Made by a program: the position numbers and the translations under genes. The notes beneath the pieces were generated by a model that saw nothing but the letters and a program-made list of their open reading frames with translations, searched no databases and had not been told where the DNA came from. Of a DNA stretch of 64,000 nucleotides, positions 45,941 to 59,640 are shown one piece after another. The stretch's first letter is position 1. Each line of letters starts with the position of its first letter. The DNA comes from Dicaeum eximium (lineage: Eukaryota > Chordata > Aves > Passeriformes > Dicaeidae): assembly GCA_013396995.1 (NCBI GenBank), contig VWZP01010284.1:215168-279167 (forward strand), written 5' to 3'.

Positions 45941-48524
45941 GGATGCCACGTGCTGTGTGTGGAAGCTTGGCTGTAGGGACAGATTTGGGATCAATCCTGA
46001 AATCTCCTCCCAGATGGAGAAGAGGCTGCTTTGCTTTGGATGAGTCACTGCACCCTTTTCATCAGCCTCCTGCTCTGTCACACCCTGGCCTGCTCAGGGA
46101 GCACCTCTTCCCATGAAAGGGCTGGAGAAAGGCTTGGACCATTCCTTGGGAGTTTCCTCATCCTGCCCAGCCTGTGTGACCCATCAGTTTATGGTGTCAG
46201 GCAGGAATTCCTCCCTCTGGGACGGATTGTATCACACAGCCACGTGTCCCCCAGGCACTTTAGGATTTATTGGGGTGCTGGTCTCTCCAAGAGGCTGCAT
46301 TTTACAAGCCTGAGTCAGGGGAAGGTGGGTAGACATTTCTCTTCTCCTTAGTTGTGATCCTGCCCATAGCAAGGCAGGGAGGGAGCCTGGATCCCACGAA
46401 GGCTCCTGGTCAGCTGGGTCAGCTCCTTGTCATCCAGGGCTGAAATGGGAATCAGGAAAGTGAACTTGTGCCTGAAGTACCTACATGGTCCTGAACTTCT
46501 GCACCCCTGCCTGCTTTAAATCCTGCTCCTGAAGGGAATAGGTGTTCAGTCCTTGTGAGCAGGGATGGCAGATGAGGGATTTTGGCTTTGTTGTCACCTT
46601 TGGAGGAAAAGAAGGGTTGTGGTTAATGGCAAAGGAAGCAGTGAGCTCTCATTACCATTTGCTCTGTGCTGTGTCCCTCTTGCTGCTATGAGGCACAGCA
46701 GAGGAGGTAACCTGTGCCTGGATATAAAATCAAACAGTGTGGATAAATAATAAGCAAAAAAGAGCAATATAAATAATCCCTATAAAAGATGTGTTGTTTA
46801 TTTTTTTTTCTCTTGACACTCCAGTGTTTTTCTTTAAAAGCCAAATAATCATGTCCATGCTTGGGATTTTCCATCCTGCTGAGAACCATCGGGATTGATT
46901 AGCACATTAAGTGCCTGTTGAAATTAAAATTATCAGCAGTTAAAAGATGACCTGAATGGTGAGACAAGATACAAACCTTCTATGCAAAAGCTTTTCTGTG
47001 AATGAAATGAGATGAAGAAAGGTCCTCTTTTTGTCCCAGGAGTGCATGCAGGACACTGCTCATATTTCTTGCTTCTTCCCTCTGCTGCTGCTTTTCTTTC
47101 CTCAGTGACCCTCAGATCACTTGGCTGCCACCAGACTCCTGAGGGACATTTTCACAGCCATTAATTGAATTATTGACAAGTGAAAAAATGCTCCACTGTG
47201 AAGCCAACCTGCCTTGACCCTCCACCTGCCTTAAAGGAGAGAAGAGCAGCACATGAAATATCTCATTACCAGGGTGAAGGTAATCCTCAGCTGAGAGGAG
47301 CCTTGTGACATGTCAGGGCCAGGTCTGCCCCTGACAGAGATGTGGGAGGTTCTTTTGTGGCTTCTCTGCAGGTGAGAATGTCAAGAAGGGCCAATTCCAT
47401 CCAATTTCTCCAGCGCAGGCTGGGCTGGGCCTGCAGGCTGTGGCTGAGCTGGCAGTGAGTGGTGGCTCACGTCACTGCCTGCTCCTTGCTGGCCTCAGTT
47501 TCGACTTGTTCAATCCCCATGAGCAAAATGAGAGGGTTTTGTGGGCACAGCGAGTGCCTGAGCCGTGCTGTCCCGGGCTGAGCTGGCCAACACTGGCGAG
47601 ACCATTTCACCTTTTTGTGGCTGCCACCCTCCCATTTCTGTAGCCCCAGACCTACACTTTGAATGTTTTCAGCCCAATCCTGCAGCCATGTGACATAATT
47701 TGTTTCTGCTGGTTGGGAGAGGCTCTGATACTGGAAACTGGCTCTTCTTGCAATATTTATGGGCCTCGGTGTCGGCATCTTTGAACTCTCTCTTGCATTA
47801 GCAGAGCAGATTGACTTTCTAACCTCTCACTCAAAACCAGCTTTCCCCCTTTATTAGAGCTTTTCTCTGAACCCTTTAGAGCTTTTCAACTTTCTTTTTG
47901 AAGTGAGAACATCAGGCATGGATATGTTTTTCCAGCAGCAAATGGTGAATGTGCCGCTCTCCCTCTTGGCAGCCCCCACACCTCCACATCCCAGGACCCT
48001 GTTTATTCTCAGGACTTCAGCAAGAGGAGCTCAGGGGAGCCACCAGTCACCAGCCAGGCCTTGTCTAGTGGTTCAGTGAAAATTAAACACTATTGTGTTA
48101 GGTCTGGAGGGGATGGAGTTAAGTCAACCCACCACAGCTATTTGATTTTTGATGGGTCTGGGGCTTTGCTTCTTTTTGGCAATGATGCTCAAACAAACAC
48201 TTGTCCAACGTGTAGATATTACTTCTACTCCTGACTCTGCATTGAGCCAGATTAAAATAAAAACCTACTGACTTCAGTGGAAGAAGAGCCCAGCTGAGAC
48301 CTTTGCACCAGACAATGCCAGGGTAGGTTTGGTGCTGCTGTGTTACTTTGCTGACCCCAAAGTGCCTCTCTTGGCCATGGACAATGATAGAGACTGAGAC
48401 GAGTCTGCAACTTGATTAATGAGCACATACACTACGGGAAAATGGTTTCAGCATTTGCAAGAAGACAGACAGCCTCAGGCATTTTGTGGCTTTTGACAGC
48501 TGGGAGCCATGAATGTCTGTTGTC

Positions 48525-48607
48525 TTTTTTTTTTTTTTTTTAAGAAAGAAAAAAGAAAAGCCCTCCGTAGAATGAACACATTCAGCAAATGGAAAAAAAA
48601 AAAAAAA
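48525..48607 (+). repeat. T17 ... A15 inverted homopolymer pair
   Basis: T17 at 48525-48541 and A15 at 48593-48607, separated by about 50 nt that includes AAGAAAGAAAAAAGAAAAG. The tracts could pair as a hairpin if transcribed and are a likely site of length variation. Confidence 0.85.
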
Positions 48608-51034
48608 GAAAGAAAACATTACTCCCAGCTGGGGTGAGAAAAATCTAGTCTATCAGCGAGATTGTCTGGTGGCTAAAAGGCAGCTTCCTGGGCTTTGATA
48701 TTGGTGGGTTCATTCTCTGCATTCCTCCTTTCTCTCCTTAGATGGCTGGTTAGATTCCTCTAAATTTTTTTTTTTTTCCTGGGTCTTCATTCAGGAAAGA
48801 CATTTGAGCTATGCAGAGAACTTGCAGCCAAATTCCCCTGGGAGCAGAGTGCATGGACTTGGGGGTTCAAAATGAACAGGACACTCTGGAGAGCCTGGAG
48901 AGGTTGGTAGGAGGGAGATTCCACTTTGAAATTCAGAGGAACCGTGGGGGTACAAAGCAGGAAATTGGGAGTACTGGCCCAGATTCACTGTGTGGGATGG
49001 GAGGGTTGACTTCTGACTTCCATCTGAAGGAAGGGATCCGTGATATTTGTCCTACAGCATCACTGCTGGTTGCTCACACAGCCAGACAGACCCTGCTGCT
49101 CTGAGTGTACCAGGCTGCTGGTCAGGGATGCAAGAAAAATAATTTATGGAAGGAAAATATGGTTCTGGAGAATATGATGTATTGTGAATGTGTTGTGCAG
49201 GTTGAAGCTGGCCAACAGATTGTGTGCCTGGTGTGTCTGCTTTAAAGTTAGTAATTTGTTTTAGTGATATCCCGATTTGGGATGCTTTCCTGAGTTTGCG
49301 ACCCAAAATGCAACTTTGGGGAAGAGTTCCTTAATCCAACAAATAAATCTGTTGCAGACATAGGAGTGTTTTCTGTTGTTTTTCATGGAGTTCTTTATAG
49401 CTTTCAGATGGGACACTCCCAGCTTCCTCCAGAAACTGCACTTGCAACAAGTTCAACTTCTGGTCAGCACCAAAAATCCACAAAGAATATCAAGTTGTTC
49501 GGGTCCCAGTTACAAAAGCCAAGGAGGACTAGCAATATTTAGTGATTACATTTGTTTCCTTTCCATAGGAAATGATTGATTTCTGTGTTAAAAGGAGCGT
49601 GTTTCTCACAGAGCAGGCAGCATGATGCACTGGCCATATTAATAATACAGGATTCCTCCTCTAAGATGTGGCAGTGGGCTTCAGACTCACCTCCTCCTCC
49701 TCTTCCCTTACAAAAGGGGGAAAGAGAGACTAATTTATAAAGACTGAGCTGTGTGGTGGCTGGCAGAACACATGACTGATTGCTCCATGCTGGAATATTA
49801 CACTACAGGTCTCCATAATGGGTCCCCAAAGTCCCCTTATGTCCCAGCCTGGGACTGGTCCCTCCAGTGCTGTGATTTGCTGTACATCCAACAGCCAATG
49901 GTTCTGCTGCCAGCAGGACACCCCTCCTGAAAGGCTTTTAGTGCCTGTCACTGACCTTCAGGGCCAGATGCCTCTTTTCTCCAAGGTCTCTGGGTTTGAG
50001 GGGAGCGGTCCCTTGACCCTGGGAGCGCTTGTGGCAGCAAAGCCTTTGCCAGCTGCTCAGGTGTAGTGCAAGAAAAGTGGGGCCAGGGGCTCTGCACAGT
50101 GTGAGGGAGGCAGAGGAGAGCTGGCAGGGATGGGAGTGGGAGGCTGAGGCTGTAATTCTCTCCCTCTGATCTGCCTCAGCTGTAAATAGGCATTTCCAGC
50201 CCTCAGGAATGGCCTGCACATGGAATACATCCACTGTGTGCCTGCTCCCCCAGGAGTGGGTTCAAAGTGAAGGCAATGCTCCATCAGAGAGCTAATTGAG
50301 GAACTGACCCTGGAGTCTGGTGGCAGAACAACCTGTTTCCTCCATCCTATTTGATTTCAATTGTTCTTGCCTGGAAATCTCCGATCTGTGCATCCACATG
50401 CCAGCTCTGTTCATTTCCCTATGCCACCACACATCTTGTTGCAAATTATCAAAACCATGCTCATGCATTTCCTCTTCATCCTTTGGCTGCCTGTATTTAA
50501 TATTTGCAATAACCTGTGTTGTGTTTCCTGCAGTTGTAGCTGTGTGTTTTGCTGGCAAAGGCCAATGGTGCTTAAAGGCCATTTATTTTTCCATTCTGGG
50601 AGGGAGATTTTGCTGCTTATATATCAATATGATGGCTTGCAGTGTTCTGGCAAGCTGGAGAAAGAAGATAAGAATGAAAAAAATGCTGCATTTCATGACC
50701 CAGTGGCTTATGCTCTGTGTGCTTCACTGTGGACATTTAACAATCACGAGAGAAGCTCTTCTATGCCCCTTAAAATATCCACATCTTTAATGTAAATGAA
50801 TCAGAACCATTTTTTCATGGTTGGGTCATGCAGCTCTGGAGTCAGAGGGGATAACAGTGGGGATATTGTATAAATGTATGAAAAGAGCAAGCCCTGACAC
50901 TGGAGCAGACACTTGGTGCAGAGAGATGTAATAAAGAAATGGCTAACTAGTCTCATGTGCTTAATTTCTGTGTTACATTTGGTTTCTCTTCTGAATATCC
51001 CTGAAATGAGAGGTGACATGTGCAGGTCAGCAGG

Positions 51035-51140
51035 GTGCTGAGCCCAGGGTTGTGAGCTGGATCCATTCTTAGTACCAGCAGTACCTGGCTGGGTGATTTT
51101 AGGTACATCTTTTCCCTCTTTGTTTCCATTGTAGCTTTTC
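51035..51140 (+). mobile_element. Weak MIR/core-SINE-like segment
   Basis: GGGTTGTGAGCTGGATCCAT, CTGGCTGGGTGATTTTAGGT and TACATCTTTTCCCTCTTTGT can be laid along MIR + strand (GGGTTCGAATCCCGGCTCT..., AGCTGTGTGACCTTGGGCAA, TTACTTAACCTCTCTGTGCC). Identity is low and the call is tentative. Confidence 0.3.
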
Positions 51141-54100
51141 TCTCTCACCCAGCCATACCACAAGTGCTTTGGGGCAGAGATCATCTGTCCCTCTGTGGTT
51201 ACTCAATGTCTGGGACCATGAGGATTTGCTCTTCTCTCTTGTTATTTGTTTAGTATAATTTTTATGAGAGGCCTGACTCACTCAAGCCCTTGAATCAGGG
51301 GAGTGGAGGGGTTTAGACTGGTGCATCTGCCTGAGGAGAAATAGGACGTGCCCTGCAGCTGTCCTTCCTCACAGACCCCAGGCTGCCTCCCCACCCCAGG
51401 CCAGTTCACTGCTTATTGGTTCAGACTGGGCAGGCTGGGTTGGGCTCTGGTTGCTTCTCCATGTGGTCAGGACCCACCTCTGGCAGGATGTGTCTGACAT
51501 CACTGTGCTGCTTGCACCAGGGGTGCTCTGCCAGGGCAAAAGCAGAAAGGCTGTGGAGGGAAGGACCCCCCTCAACCCCACTGCTCCTGGTGGAGGTGAC
51601 ACTTGCCCCAAACACAGTTTGGCCCTTTTGTCTGCTCAGGGAGATGCCAAAAGGAATGGAATACAGTAATCAAAATTAAAAATTCAGACAAATGTCATTC
51701 TTGGAGAAGGGAGTGGTGAACCCCAGTGGTTCAGAACAAGTGGTTGCTGCCTTGCTTTGTACCCCATCCCACACCCCAAAGGGCTGCTGATGCTGCAGTC
51801 CCCTGCAGGGCTCTCTGTGCTTTCAGGAGCTTGCTGGGTCCCTTAAGAAGAGCAAAGCATTTTTGTTCAAGGTCATGCTTTCTGTGTGACAGCGGGAGAA
51901 GCTGTGTGTAAATGAAAGGTTTGCATAAAAAATGAGAAAGGTACAGCTAGACTGGAAAAGCCTTTTTTTTTTTTTTCCTGGGTGTGTCACTGGCATTTCA
52001 CAAAGGTAACTTCGTGTTTGTGGCAATGAGTGTGGCAGGGCCAAATTCACAGGGCCAGCTCCTTCTGCCAGTGATGGGTAAGAGGCTGTGAAGCATCCTG
52101 GTGGTATTACAGAGCTGTGTGAGAATTTTCACTGTGCCCTCTATGGATTTCATGCTCTCAGTGTGCGTGGCTGAGATGCACAGGCAGCCTCCAGCATACT
52201 GATGAGCCCCTGACATTAGTATTCAGTGCAAAAAGCCAGAGCTGTTAGACAGGAGTGATGGTGTGAAGGGGAGAACTGATAATTGATTAGGCTGTGTTAT
52301 AATATTGACAGCCCCGACCCAACTGCCTGCAAAGGACATTTAACAAGTACCAATTTAGAGCCTCAGCACCATAAATAAGTCACTGTGGAGGACATGTGTG
52401 TTTTGGGTGCTGGGTTTGTCCCTGGGGAATTTGCAGAGAGGGAAACACATGATTGACAAGGGGTTAGAAAAGTCAAGCCACAGGCTGCTCTGTCAGTCTG
52501 CACACACATGGTTTCTATTAGCAGGGCACCCATCCCTGCTTGGCACAGCTTTTGGCACGAAGTCAACTTCAAATTAGGCTCAGGCTAAGGTTCCTTTGTT
52601 GAACAGAGCCCTAAGTACATGATCACATGCAGCACTTTGGGCTAAGAGTGCAAGGGGACCGCTGGCAGTGTGATGCATTCCAGATGTTTCAGCTGAAGGT
52701 GAAATTTCCCCTTTGCCCTCTGGATTTGGGTTAAATTTTTGGGGTTGGGCTCGCCCAAGGTGTTTGATATAGGGGCAGGTGCAGCGTGCAGACTGAAGGT
52801 TACTGTGCCCTGCAGCTGTGGGAGCCACAAACAGATTTCATGGGTAAATTAATTCAAACAGGTAAATGACTTTGCTCTGGTTTGTTGTGTTTAACCTTCC
52901 CTGAAGTCAATCGTTTATCTAGACCTCTGGATAAACAACAGAAAAACCCAGAGGCTAAACAAATGTGATGGTTTTTTGTCTGTTTTTCAAACAGAGGTGA
53001 TTTATAGTGGGCACAAAAATATGAGCAAGTGGTTAGGCGTTTAAAAAAGAAATTAAAGACAACATAAGCAATGTATGGAGCACATGACCCAGCCAACGTT
53101 TTTCCTGAGCACTTTTTTATGAGAACAATAGTGAGAAACAGCCTCTGATTTTATGATTAGCTGAGAATGGTTGTGAACACTTCCTTGACACCAAAGGCAA
53201 ATGTGAAGCATCATGAATTAATATTTGCAAGGCAGCATTTTGAGGTCTCTGAGCTCAGCAGACCTGTAATAAAACAAGGAGCAGCGATCATTACTTTTGT
53301 TTGCAAAGCTCAGGGTAGGCAGTGGCTGGGGACCAATCTCTAAAATTATCTGGTTGCTGTGGATGTAACTGAGGGGCAGGAGGGGGTTTTCAGCAGGGTG
53401 GATTCACTCCCTGTTGGGGAAGCAGGAGGTGGGGACAGAGGAGCTGCAGATATCCATCACGTGCAGCAGACAGCTCTGGCAGTGATCTGCACTGTGGCAA
53501 TTTCCTCTTGGCCAGGCCATTATTACTTGTCAGTCACAGCTGTTACCTGGAGCACCCCAGTTAACAATTACTTGAGGGAGTTATCCCCACCATCGATTAT
53601 TTTATTAGCTCCCTGATGAATCATCTGTGTCAGCCATCCGAGCCTTATACACCGACCTCTGGTGCGAGTTGAGGAGCCCTGGCCAACACCAAGTTGGCTA
53701 CTGCAGCTTCCCAAAAGGCAGGGTGATCTTGTGGGTCACCTTCTCCCTTGCCCTGGAAGGAGCCCTCATGCCCCTGCCCACCCAAAGATGTTTGTGGCTG
53801 CCTCGTCTGGCTCCATTTTTGGAGCCAGCACACAAGTGCCAGGTGAGAGGAGGAGTGTGGCTGTCCCACCACCCCAAACAGATGGCACAGCAGAGCTGTG
53901 CCCCAGCCTCTGACAGCAACCACCAGGGCCCATTGTTCTCAGAGCTCTGAGAAAATAGATGGGTGACACACAGGCAGCTGCAGAAAATGTTCTCCAGACT
54001 GTGCTTGTGCAATGGATTAAAAAAGAAAGAAACAAAAACACAAAAAACCCCAAGACAAATAAAAAAGGACCAGTTATTAATTTCTGCTTAATGATGAGCA

Positions 54101-54336
54101 ATTCCTGTGGGGAGTGATGACACAGCAGAGGAGATGGTCTGGAAGCAGTCAATGCACATTGCAGCTCTTGGTTTGCCTCATTTTTAACCCAAGGTCTGCA
54201 GGATCTTAGGGCCTCCCTGGTCAGCACTGCCTGCTCCTAATCTGTGCCCTCAAACATAAAGGGAAAATGAAGGAGAAATGCCACCAGGTGAAACCATTCC
54301 CACTTGGTCCTAGAAGAATAAAGTTTGTTGATCTGC

Positions 54337-54661
54337 AGGTGGGGGGGCCTACAAGAGAGCTGGAGAGGGACTTCTGACAAATGCAGGGGGTGACAGAATA
54401 AGGGGAATGGCTTTAAACTGAAAGAGGGCAGGTTTAGATGGGATGTTGGGAAGAAATTCTTCCCTGTGAGGATGGTGAGGCCCTTGCACAGGTTTCTCAG
54501 AGAAGCTGTGGCTTCCCCATCCCTGGCACTGTTCCAGGCCAGGTTGGATGGGCTTTGGAGCAACCTGGGATAGTGGAAGGTGTCCCTGCCCATGGCAGGG
54601 GGTTGGAATTGGATGATCTTTGAAGTCTCTTCCACCCCAAACCATTCTGTGATTCTGTGAT
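54337..54661 (+). mobile_element. CR1 LINE 3' fragment (~325 bp)
   Basis: TACAAGAGAGCTGGAGAGGG, GGCTTTAAACTGAAAGAGGG, GAAGAAATTCTTCCCTGTGA, GTTCCAGGCCAGGTTGGATG, ATAGTGGAAGGTGTCCCTGC and the tail CATTCTGTGATTCTGTGATG are well-preserved CR1 3' sequence. It has one of the least diverged tails in the window, suggesting one of the younger insertions here. Confidence 0.93.
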
Positions 54662-56649
54662 GTGTGAACCATGGTGACTTTTTGAGCAATGCCAGCACCC
54701 ACAGCCCTTGTGCAGCTTCAGCTGAAGCAGCTGGAGAAGACACCAGGATCTTGCTGAGCACATCCTCTTGGTACCCACCTTCTCTGAGGCCATTAGTGGC
54801 CAACACCAAATCTTCACAAGACTGAAACCACCCTGCCTTGTTGTGGCTGCTGTGGGTTTGAGAATGATGGTACAAACTGCTCTGGCCCTCAATGGATGCA
54901 GAATAAGCCAGTGCCTGGCACCAGGTCTAAGGAGCAGAACCTGGAGGGGGAATCTAGATGGGAGGATTTCCAGTTAGATTCAGACACTGCAGTTGGTTTG
55001 TCCGCATTTGGCTTCATCTCAGTGTAATACAGCTCTTCAGAGCAGAGAGGAAAGGTCCAACAGAGTGAAAATCTTTGAAACAGGGGAAAAAGAGCAAAAA
55101 CATAGCCTAGGGAGCCTGTTAAAGAAAACAAACAAAAGGCAGAGAGGAAATGGGAAGCAGTGGATGGTATGTTACACAGTGTACAAGCCAACAAGCAATA
55201 TCTGCAGGTCATCCATTCCTCCGAGCCTCGGAGAGGACAGAGGTCCCCGGGATAAATTACAGCCCTCCCTCTCCCCCAAGCCTCTCTTATTCTGTCTCAA
55301 AATGCCCAGCAACGGCAGTGACAAAAATAGTTTGCGAAGTCTGACAAAAATCTCGATTTCCCAAAGTTTTGCCAAGCCTTGTTTCATGTCTGAAGTGCTC
55401 TGGCTGTTCCTCCTCAGCTCAGCCCTGACCTTCTGGCTGCTCCATCCCTGCCTGATCTGATGGAGGGGTAGAAACACTCTGCATTAACCCTGCCTGCCCT
55501 TCAAAGCCCTCTTCCTAGCTGTGCCCGTCAATTTTTATTTTTGTTTCTTTTCCTCAATGCCTTGCCTTTTAAGTGAGATTTTCTTTGGTTTGTAATACTT
55601 CACACTTCATATTTCCTTCATGGCTGGAGGGCTGTGGAAAGGGAGCAGAAGGGGAGTGTTGAAAGCAGCCTCTGAAGGGATGTCCTCAGCCTTTTTTGGG
55701 CAGCCCAGCAGCAGGGAGGGCTCATTCTTGGCATTTAGTCAGTGCCTCGGGCTCCCACCCTGGTACAGGGATGTGGCACAGAGCAGATTCAGCTCCTTCA
55801 GTCATCCTTCATGTTACAGACAACACATTAAATTGTCTACAGCAAAGCAATTATCTTAATAAAGACAATTTCAGTATTGTTGGGGTTACTGAGAAGAGCC
55901 CACAGACAAAAAGAATATTTGGCAGTGACTAAGTTTTGCATTTCTGGGAGTATTTATTTACTTGCCGAGCATTGGGATGGGAGTTGCAAAGCGGAAAATT
56001 CTGAGATGCAGTGGGTAAATCAAGGGAATAAACAGATACCCTCCCTGCTTTCAACTGCAGCTGATTATCCAGCTTGTTGCTATGCTTGCTCCCCCTGCAG
56101 CTTTTTTTTCTTAATTATTTTTTCTTCTTTCCCTGGGATTTTGCTGACAGGGGAAACTACTGTCAGGCCACCTTGGGTTCCAGGCAGCCGCGCTGGAGCA
56201 GCAGCACAGAGGGAGAGAGGACACTTTGCTGCTGCATCAGGAGGGCTGGGTTTGTCTGCCAGCACTGGAGATCTAAGGAGACACCCTCAGCATAATCCCA
56301 GAGCTAAGGAAAGGCAGAGGATCTGCCTCAGAGCATGTGGTCTCTGATGCTAAGGAGGACAAGTATTAGGAGCTGCATTTTTGGCTCTTTTCGGCCAAGG
56401 ACAACTCTGTTCATCCTGTGGAGCATGAGGAACTTCATGGAAGTTTCTTGCCAGCTTTCCCCATGATTTGTTGGATTTAGCCCATTCTCTTCTTCTTAGA
56501 GGGACACAAAGTAGAGAGAGGTGTATCTCCTGCACACCTGCCAGAGCAGACATGGAGAGGAGAAGAGAGAGGAAGAGACAGAGTCCAGCCAAGCCTGAGG
56601 TTCCTCAGATGTGTACACAGAAGGGAAGATGTGATTTAAAAGAGAATAA

Positions 56650-56905
56650 TTGAATCATTAAGATTGAAAAAGACCTCTAAGATCACTGAGTCCAACCACT
56701 AACCTAACACTGCCAGGGCCACCAATAAACCATGTCCCAAAGAACCACATCTACACGCTTTTTGGTCACTCCCACCACTCCCTGGACACGCTGTTCCAGT
56801 GCTTCAACATCCTTTCAGTAAAGAAAATTTTAATAATATCCAATTGAGGTCTTCATTGGCATCTGCTGGGCTTATTCTTTCTCTCCTGTTCTTGATATCA
56901 TGGAA
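56650..56905 (-). mobile_element. CR1 LINE 3' fragment of an older subfamily, reverse orientation
   Basis: AAAAGACCTCTAAGATCACT, GAGTCCAACCACTAACCTAA, CACTGCCAGGGCCACCA, AAACCATGTCCC and CACATCTACACGCTTTTTGG match the reverse complement of the CR1 subfamily carrying the TTTAGTGGTGG...ATGGTTGGACTC tail. This tail differs from that of the 54.3-kb copy, so at least two CR1 subfamilies contributed to the locus. Confidence 0.9.
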
Positions 56906-57833
56906 GTGTTCAGAGTCCAGAAATGGGGATGAAGTGTCTGGAGTTGCTCAGACAAGTTAGACCAACACTCTGCCACAGGAGCTGTGTGCAGGCTGTGTGC
57001 AAGGCTTTTGGGACAATGGAGGAAGAAACTTCTTTGAAAGCAAGCAGGCAGTTATGTGACTAATGAGCCCAAAGTCTGCTGAACTGCCTGGCATCCCTTA
57101 CTGTGCAGCCTGGCATCTCTTACTGTAACAGCCTGCAAATCATTATCAGTATTTTTAGGTCCCTGACAGCTCTAACAACCTGGCTAGGGCTGCCTAAGTC
57201 AATATTGAAAATGGGGATCAGGTCTTTTAGTCACACCAACACAATTTATCCTACCTGATCTACCTGGGTACAGTCAAGCCTTTAGCTGCAGCAACAGCTC
57301 AGGGCTGACTGTGTGGCTGGGGCAGGAGGACACACAGCCAGAAGGTGACTTTTCCCCTTCCCAGGATGTGTATCCAGGTCAGGATTGACACCTGGCCTGC
57401 TGGAGAGGCTTTTCTCTGTCCTTTGTGAAGCAGCCTTGAAGAGTTCAGCTGTCTCTAAGTGGGGTGTCGATTTAAGGCTGGAAGCTTGTAGGTGGATAAA
57501 ATGAGATAAAGTGAACCTTCCACAGAGACGCTGCTACAAGATTTACCCAGTGTTTTTAAATAGTTCTGTATAAATAACACTGGGGAATGACACAACCCAG
57601 GTCTGCAAGGCATTAGCACTCTGGGGCACGCTGCACATTTCACAGGAATGCTGTGAGCAGCAGGGAAAAGGCCAAGCCAGACCTTCAGACCTAGGCATGC
57701 TCAAGTTGCAGAAAAATCTGGATCTGGAGGAGGATCTGAAGTTTCCTTCTGACCTCTATCTTCACAAGGAGCCAAACCACTCTGTCTAGCATTGCTGAGC
57801 CTATAGTTCCCTAACTATTTCAATCCAGTTGCT

Positions 57834-58106
57834 TCAATCCTGGGTCCACCTTGGCTCCTGAAAAACTCCAGATGAGTAATTCTGATCTTTATGAATATGC
57901 AATTCACAGTGCTTGTGCAGGGCTCTCCTAGACCTCATCTTCTGTACCTTGGATTCCACAGAGAACAATCTGGCCTCTAGTATACCCTGGATTATGTTTA
58001 CAAAAAGAGATGTGGTGCAAAATGTCCCTACAAAGATATTATCTGGCAGAATGGCCCCAGCAACATTAACACTTTTTGGGAGATGTTGCATGGAGGGAAT
58101 GGGCAC
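57834..58106 (-). other. Unrecognised 90-codon minus-strand open frame
   Basis: An ATG-to-stop frame with balanced composition, including AGAILPDNIFVGTFCTTSLF and VNIIQGILEARLFSVESKVQ. It lacks the Trp/Cys/Pro-heavy look of most chance frames here. I do not recognise the product. The opposite strand is also open over most of the stretch, which weakens the case. It could be a worn retrocopy or repeat ORF. Confidence 0.15.
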
Positions 58107-58207
58107 CTACTCAGATGCTGCTATATTGCTGTGCCTTCCTCAGCCACCACCCTTCCTCTGAGAGATGGTAATGGCACGTTCCACCCTTCACAAGTAAGTC
58201 ACATTTG

Positions 58208-58246
58208 TTAATAATAGCTAATAATAATAATAATAAATAATAAATT
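58208..58246 (+). repeat. (TAA)n trinucleotide microsatellite
   Basis: TAATAATAGC followed by several perfect TAA/ATA units and then TAAATAATAAAT. It is imperfect and about 39 bp long. Confidence 0.9.
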
Positions 58247-59149
58247 TCAACAGCTGTCATGAACTCATTTCACTTTGCAGGCAGGGGACACTTGAGGGTG
58301 TGTGATTACCACAAGTACTTGGACACAGGGAATATCTCCTAACCATGCCCTTGAAGGATCCAAGTGCTTCCCACTTTATTCCCAACTGTTTGTATGCACC
58401 ATGGATCCCAGGAAACATGGAAGTTTTCACCTGCAAACCCACACACCAGATGTGGTGAGCAGTACCTCTCACCCAGGTTGTTCTTGTAGGTGTCTCTGCT
58501 CTTTCCATGGTCTCAGTTTTGCATCACCATGAAAATATTTCTCTCCCAATTTTTTTTCTGTTATTTCAAGTGCTTTCAGGTTTTTTAGGCCTGCTTTGTG
58601 AGGGGTCTGGCCCCACAAACCATGAGAGGTTGCACTGCTGCTGGCTGAGCTGTCCCATGGGGCAAAGCACTGGTGCAGGAGTACACAAGGGTTTGCATTT
58701 TGTATTGGTATTAGTAAATCCTTGCTGAGAATCTCATATTTTTCCCAGCTGCTATAGGCTGACAGGAGGTGGGAAAGGCCTGGAGCAAAGGAAAAAATAT
58801 GTGTCCCTCCTTGTGAAAGGTCTTCAAGGACTAGGGGGGAATACCTGGGGAAGGTGAGTGGCTGTGGTGCAGCTGGAGTCTGCCCAGGGGAGCAGATGGG
58901 ACAGATCTGCTGATTTATTGGGGTCTGAGCACAAAGTTTGCAACACTGGTGCTGTGCCATAGGCAAGAACCCTCCCAGCCCTGGGCTGCTGCCCTGGCAG
59001 GTGTGTCAGGTAACACCTCCACAAACACACACACAAACACAAAGGACTTTATGGCAAAACACGATTGTCCTGAGGTGCAGAGGAGGTAACATAAAAGTGA
59101 GTTTGCCATCTGTCCCTGGAGTTATTTAACACAAGGGTGTCTGTAAATG

Positions 59150-59640
59150 TGGAGAGCACAAATAGACTGAGGAAATTCCAATATGCTCCACGCTGTAAAT
59201 CTAGGGCTGGTCCCGTGTTCCTCTGCCTATAACCAGGGTCGAATCCTTCTCCTTGCTGCTTTCCTTTAATTCAATATTCCTTGCAATAGGCTGTTCCCCT
59301 TAATGTGCCTAATGTAAAACATGCTTGTTTGCTGACTGTGGCAGGAGTCTCTGGCTCGGGCTGCCCTGCACGTCGCCGTGGAGTCTGATGCTGGGGAGGG
59401 TAATGGCTCTGGAAGTTCGACACTGAAATGACATATTGGGAGTATTTACTGGGCAGAGCAAGGGAGATGAATTATTTTGTTGTCAATGATTAGATCTGGG
59501 CTGGCTCGAAACACAGAGTAACACTTGCTATTAGACTGCAGGATGCTAATTTTTAGGAAACAAAAGTGGATCCTTTCCTAGATGGCTACATTTACAGACA
59601 TATTTGTGTTCCCTTTTAATAAAGTCAAAGCAAGCATGTC
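59150..59640. promoter_or_regulatory. Candidate conserved non-coding block
   Basis: Repeat-free sequence with TTTAATTCAATATTCCTTGC, CCCCTTAATGTGCCTAATGT, TGCACGTCGCCGTGG, TTATTTTGTTGTCAATGATT and GGATGCTAATTTTTAGG. A CpG cluster embedded in AT-rich cores resembles an enhancer. Conservation has not been tested. Confidence 0.3.

Larger units (their letters stand above)
46000..54336. other. Intergenic, mostly unique sequence
   Basis: No gene recognised. It contains the T17/A15 pair at 48.5 kb, a weak MIR-like segment at 51.0 kb and a poly(T) run at about 51963-51976. Overlapping short frames of 100-156 codons (for example 50320-50790) look like chance. Confidence 0.5.

Noticed and set aside
50320..50795. 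Overlapping 156- and 144-codon + strand frames, Cys-rich
   Set aside because: Two frames open over the same bases with no recognisable domain or splice-site support; chance is the simplest reading.
54237..54875. 212-codon minus-strand open frame
   Set aside because: It runs across a CR1 fragment in antisense; the content is repeat-derived.
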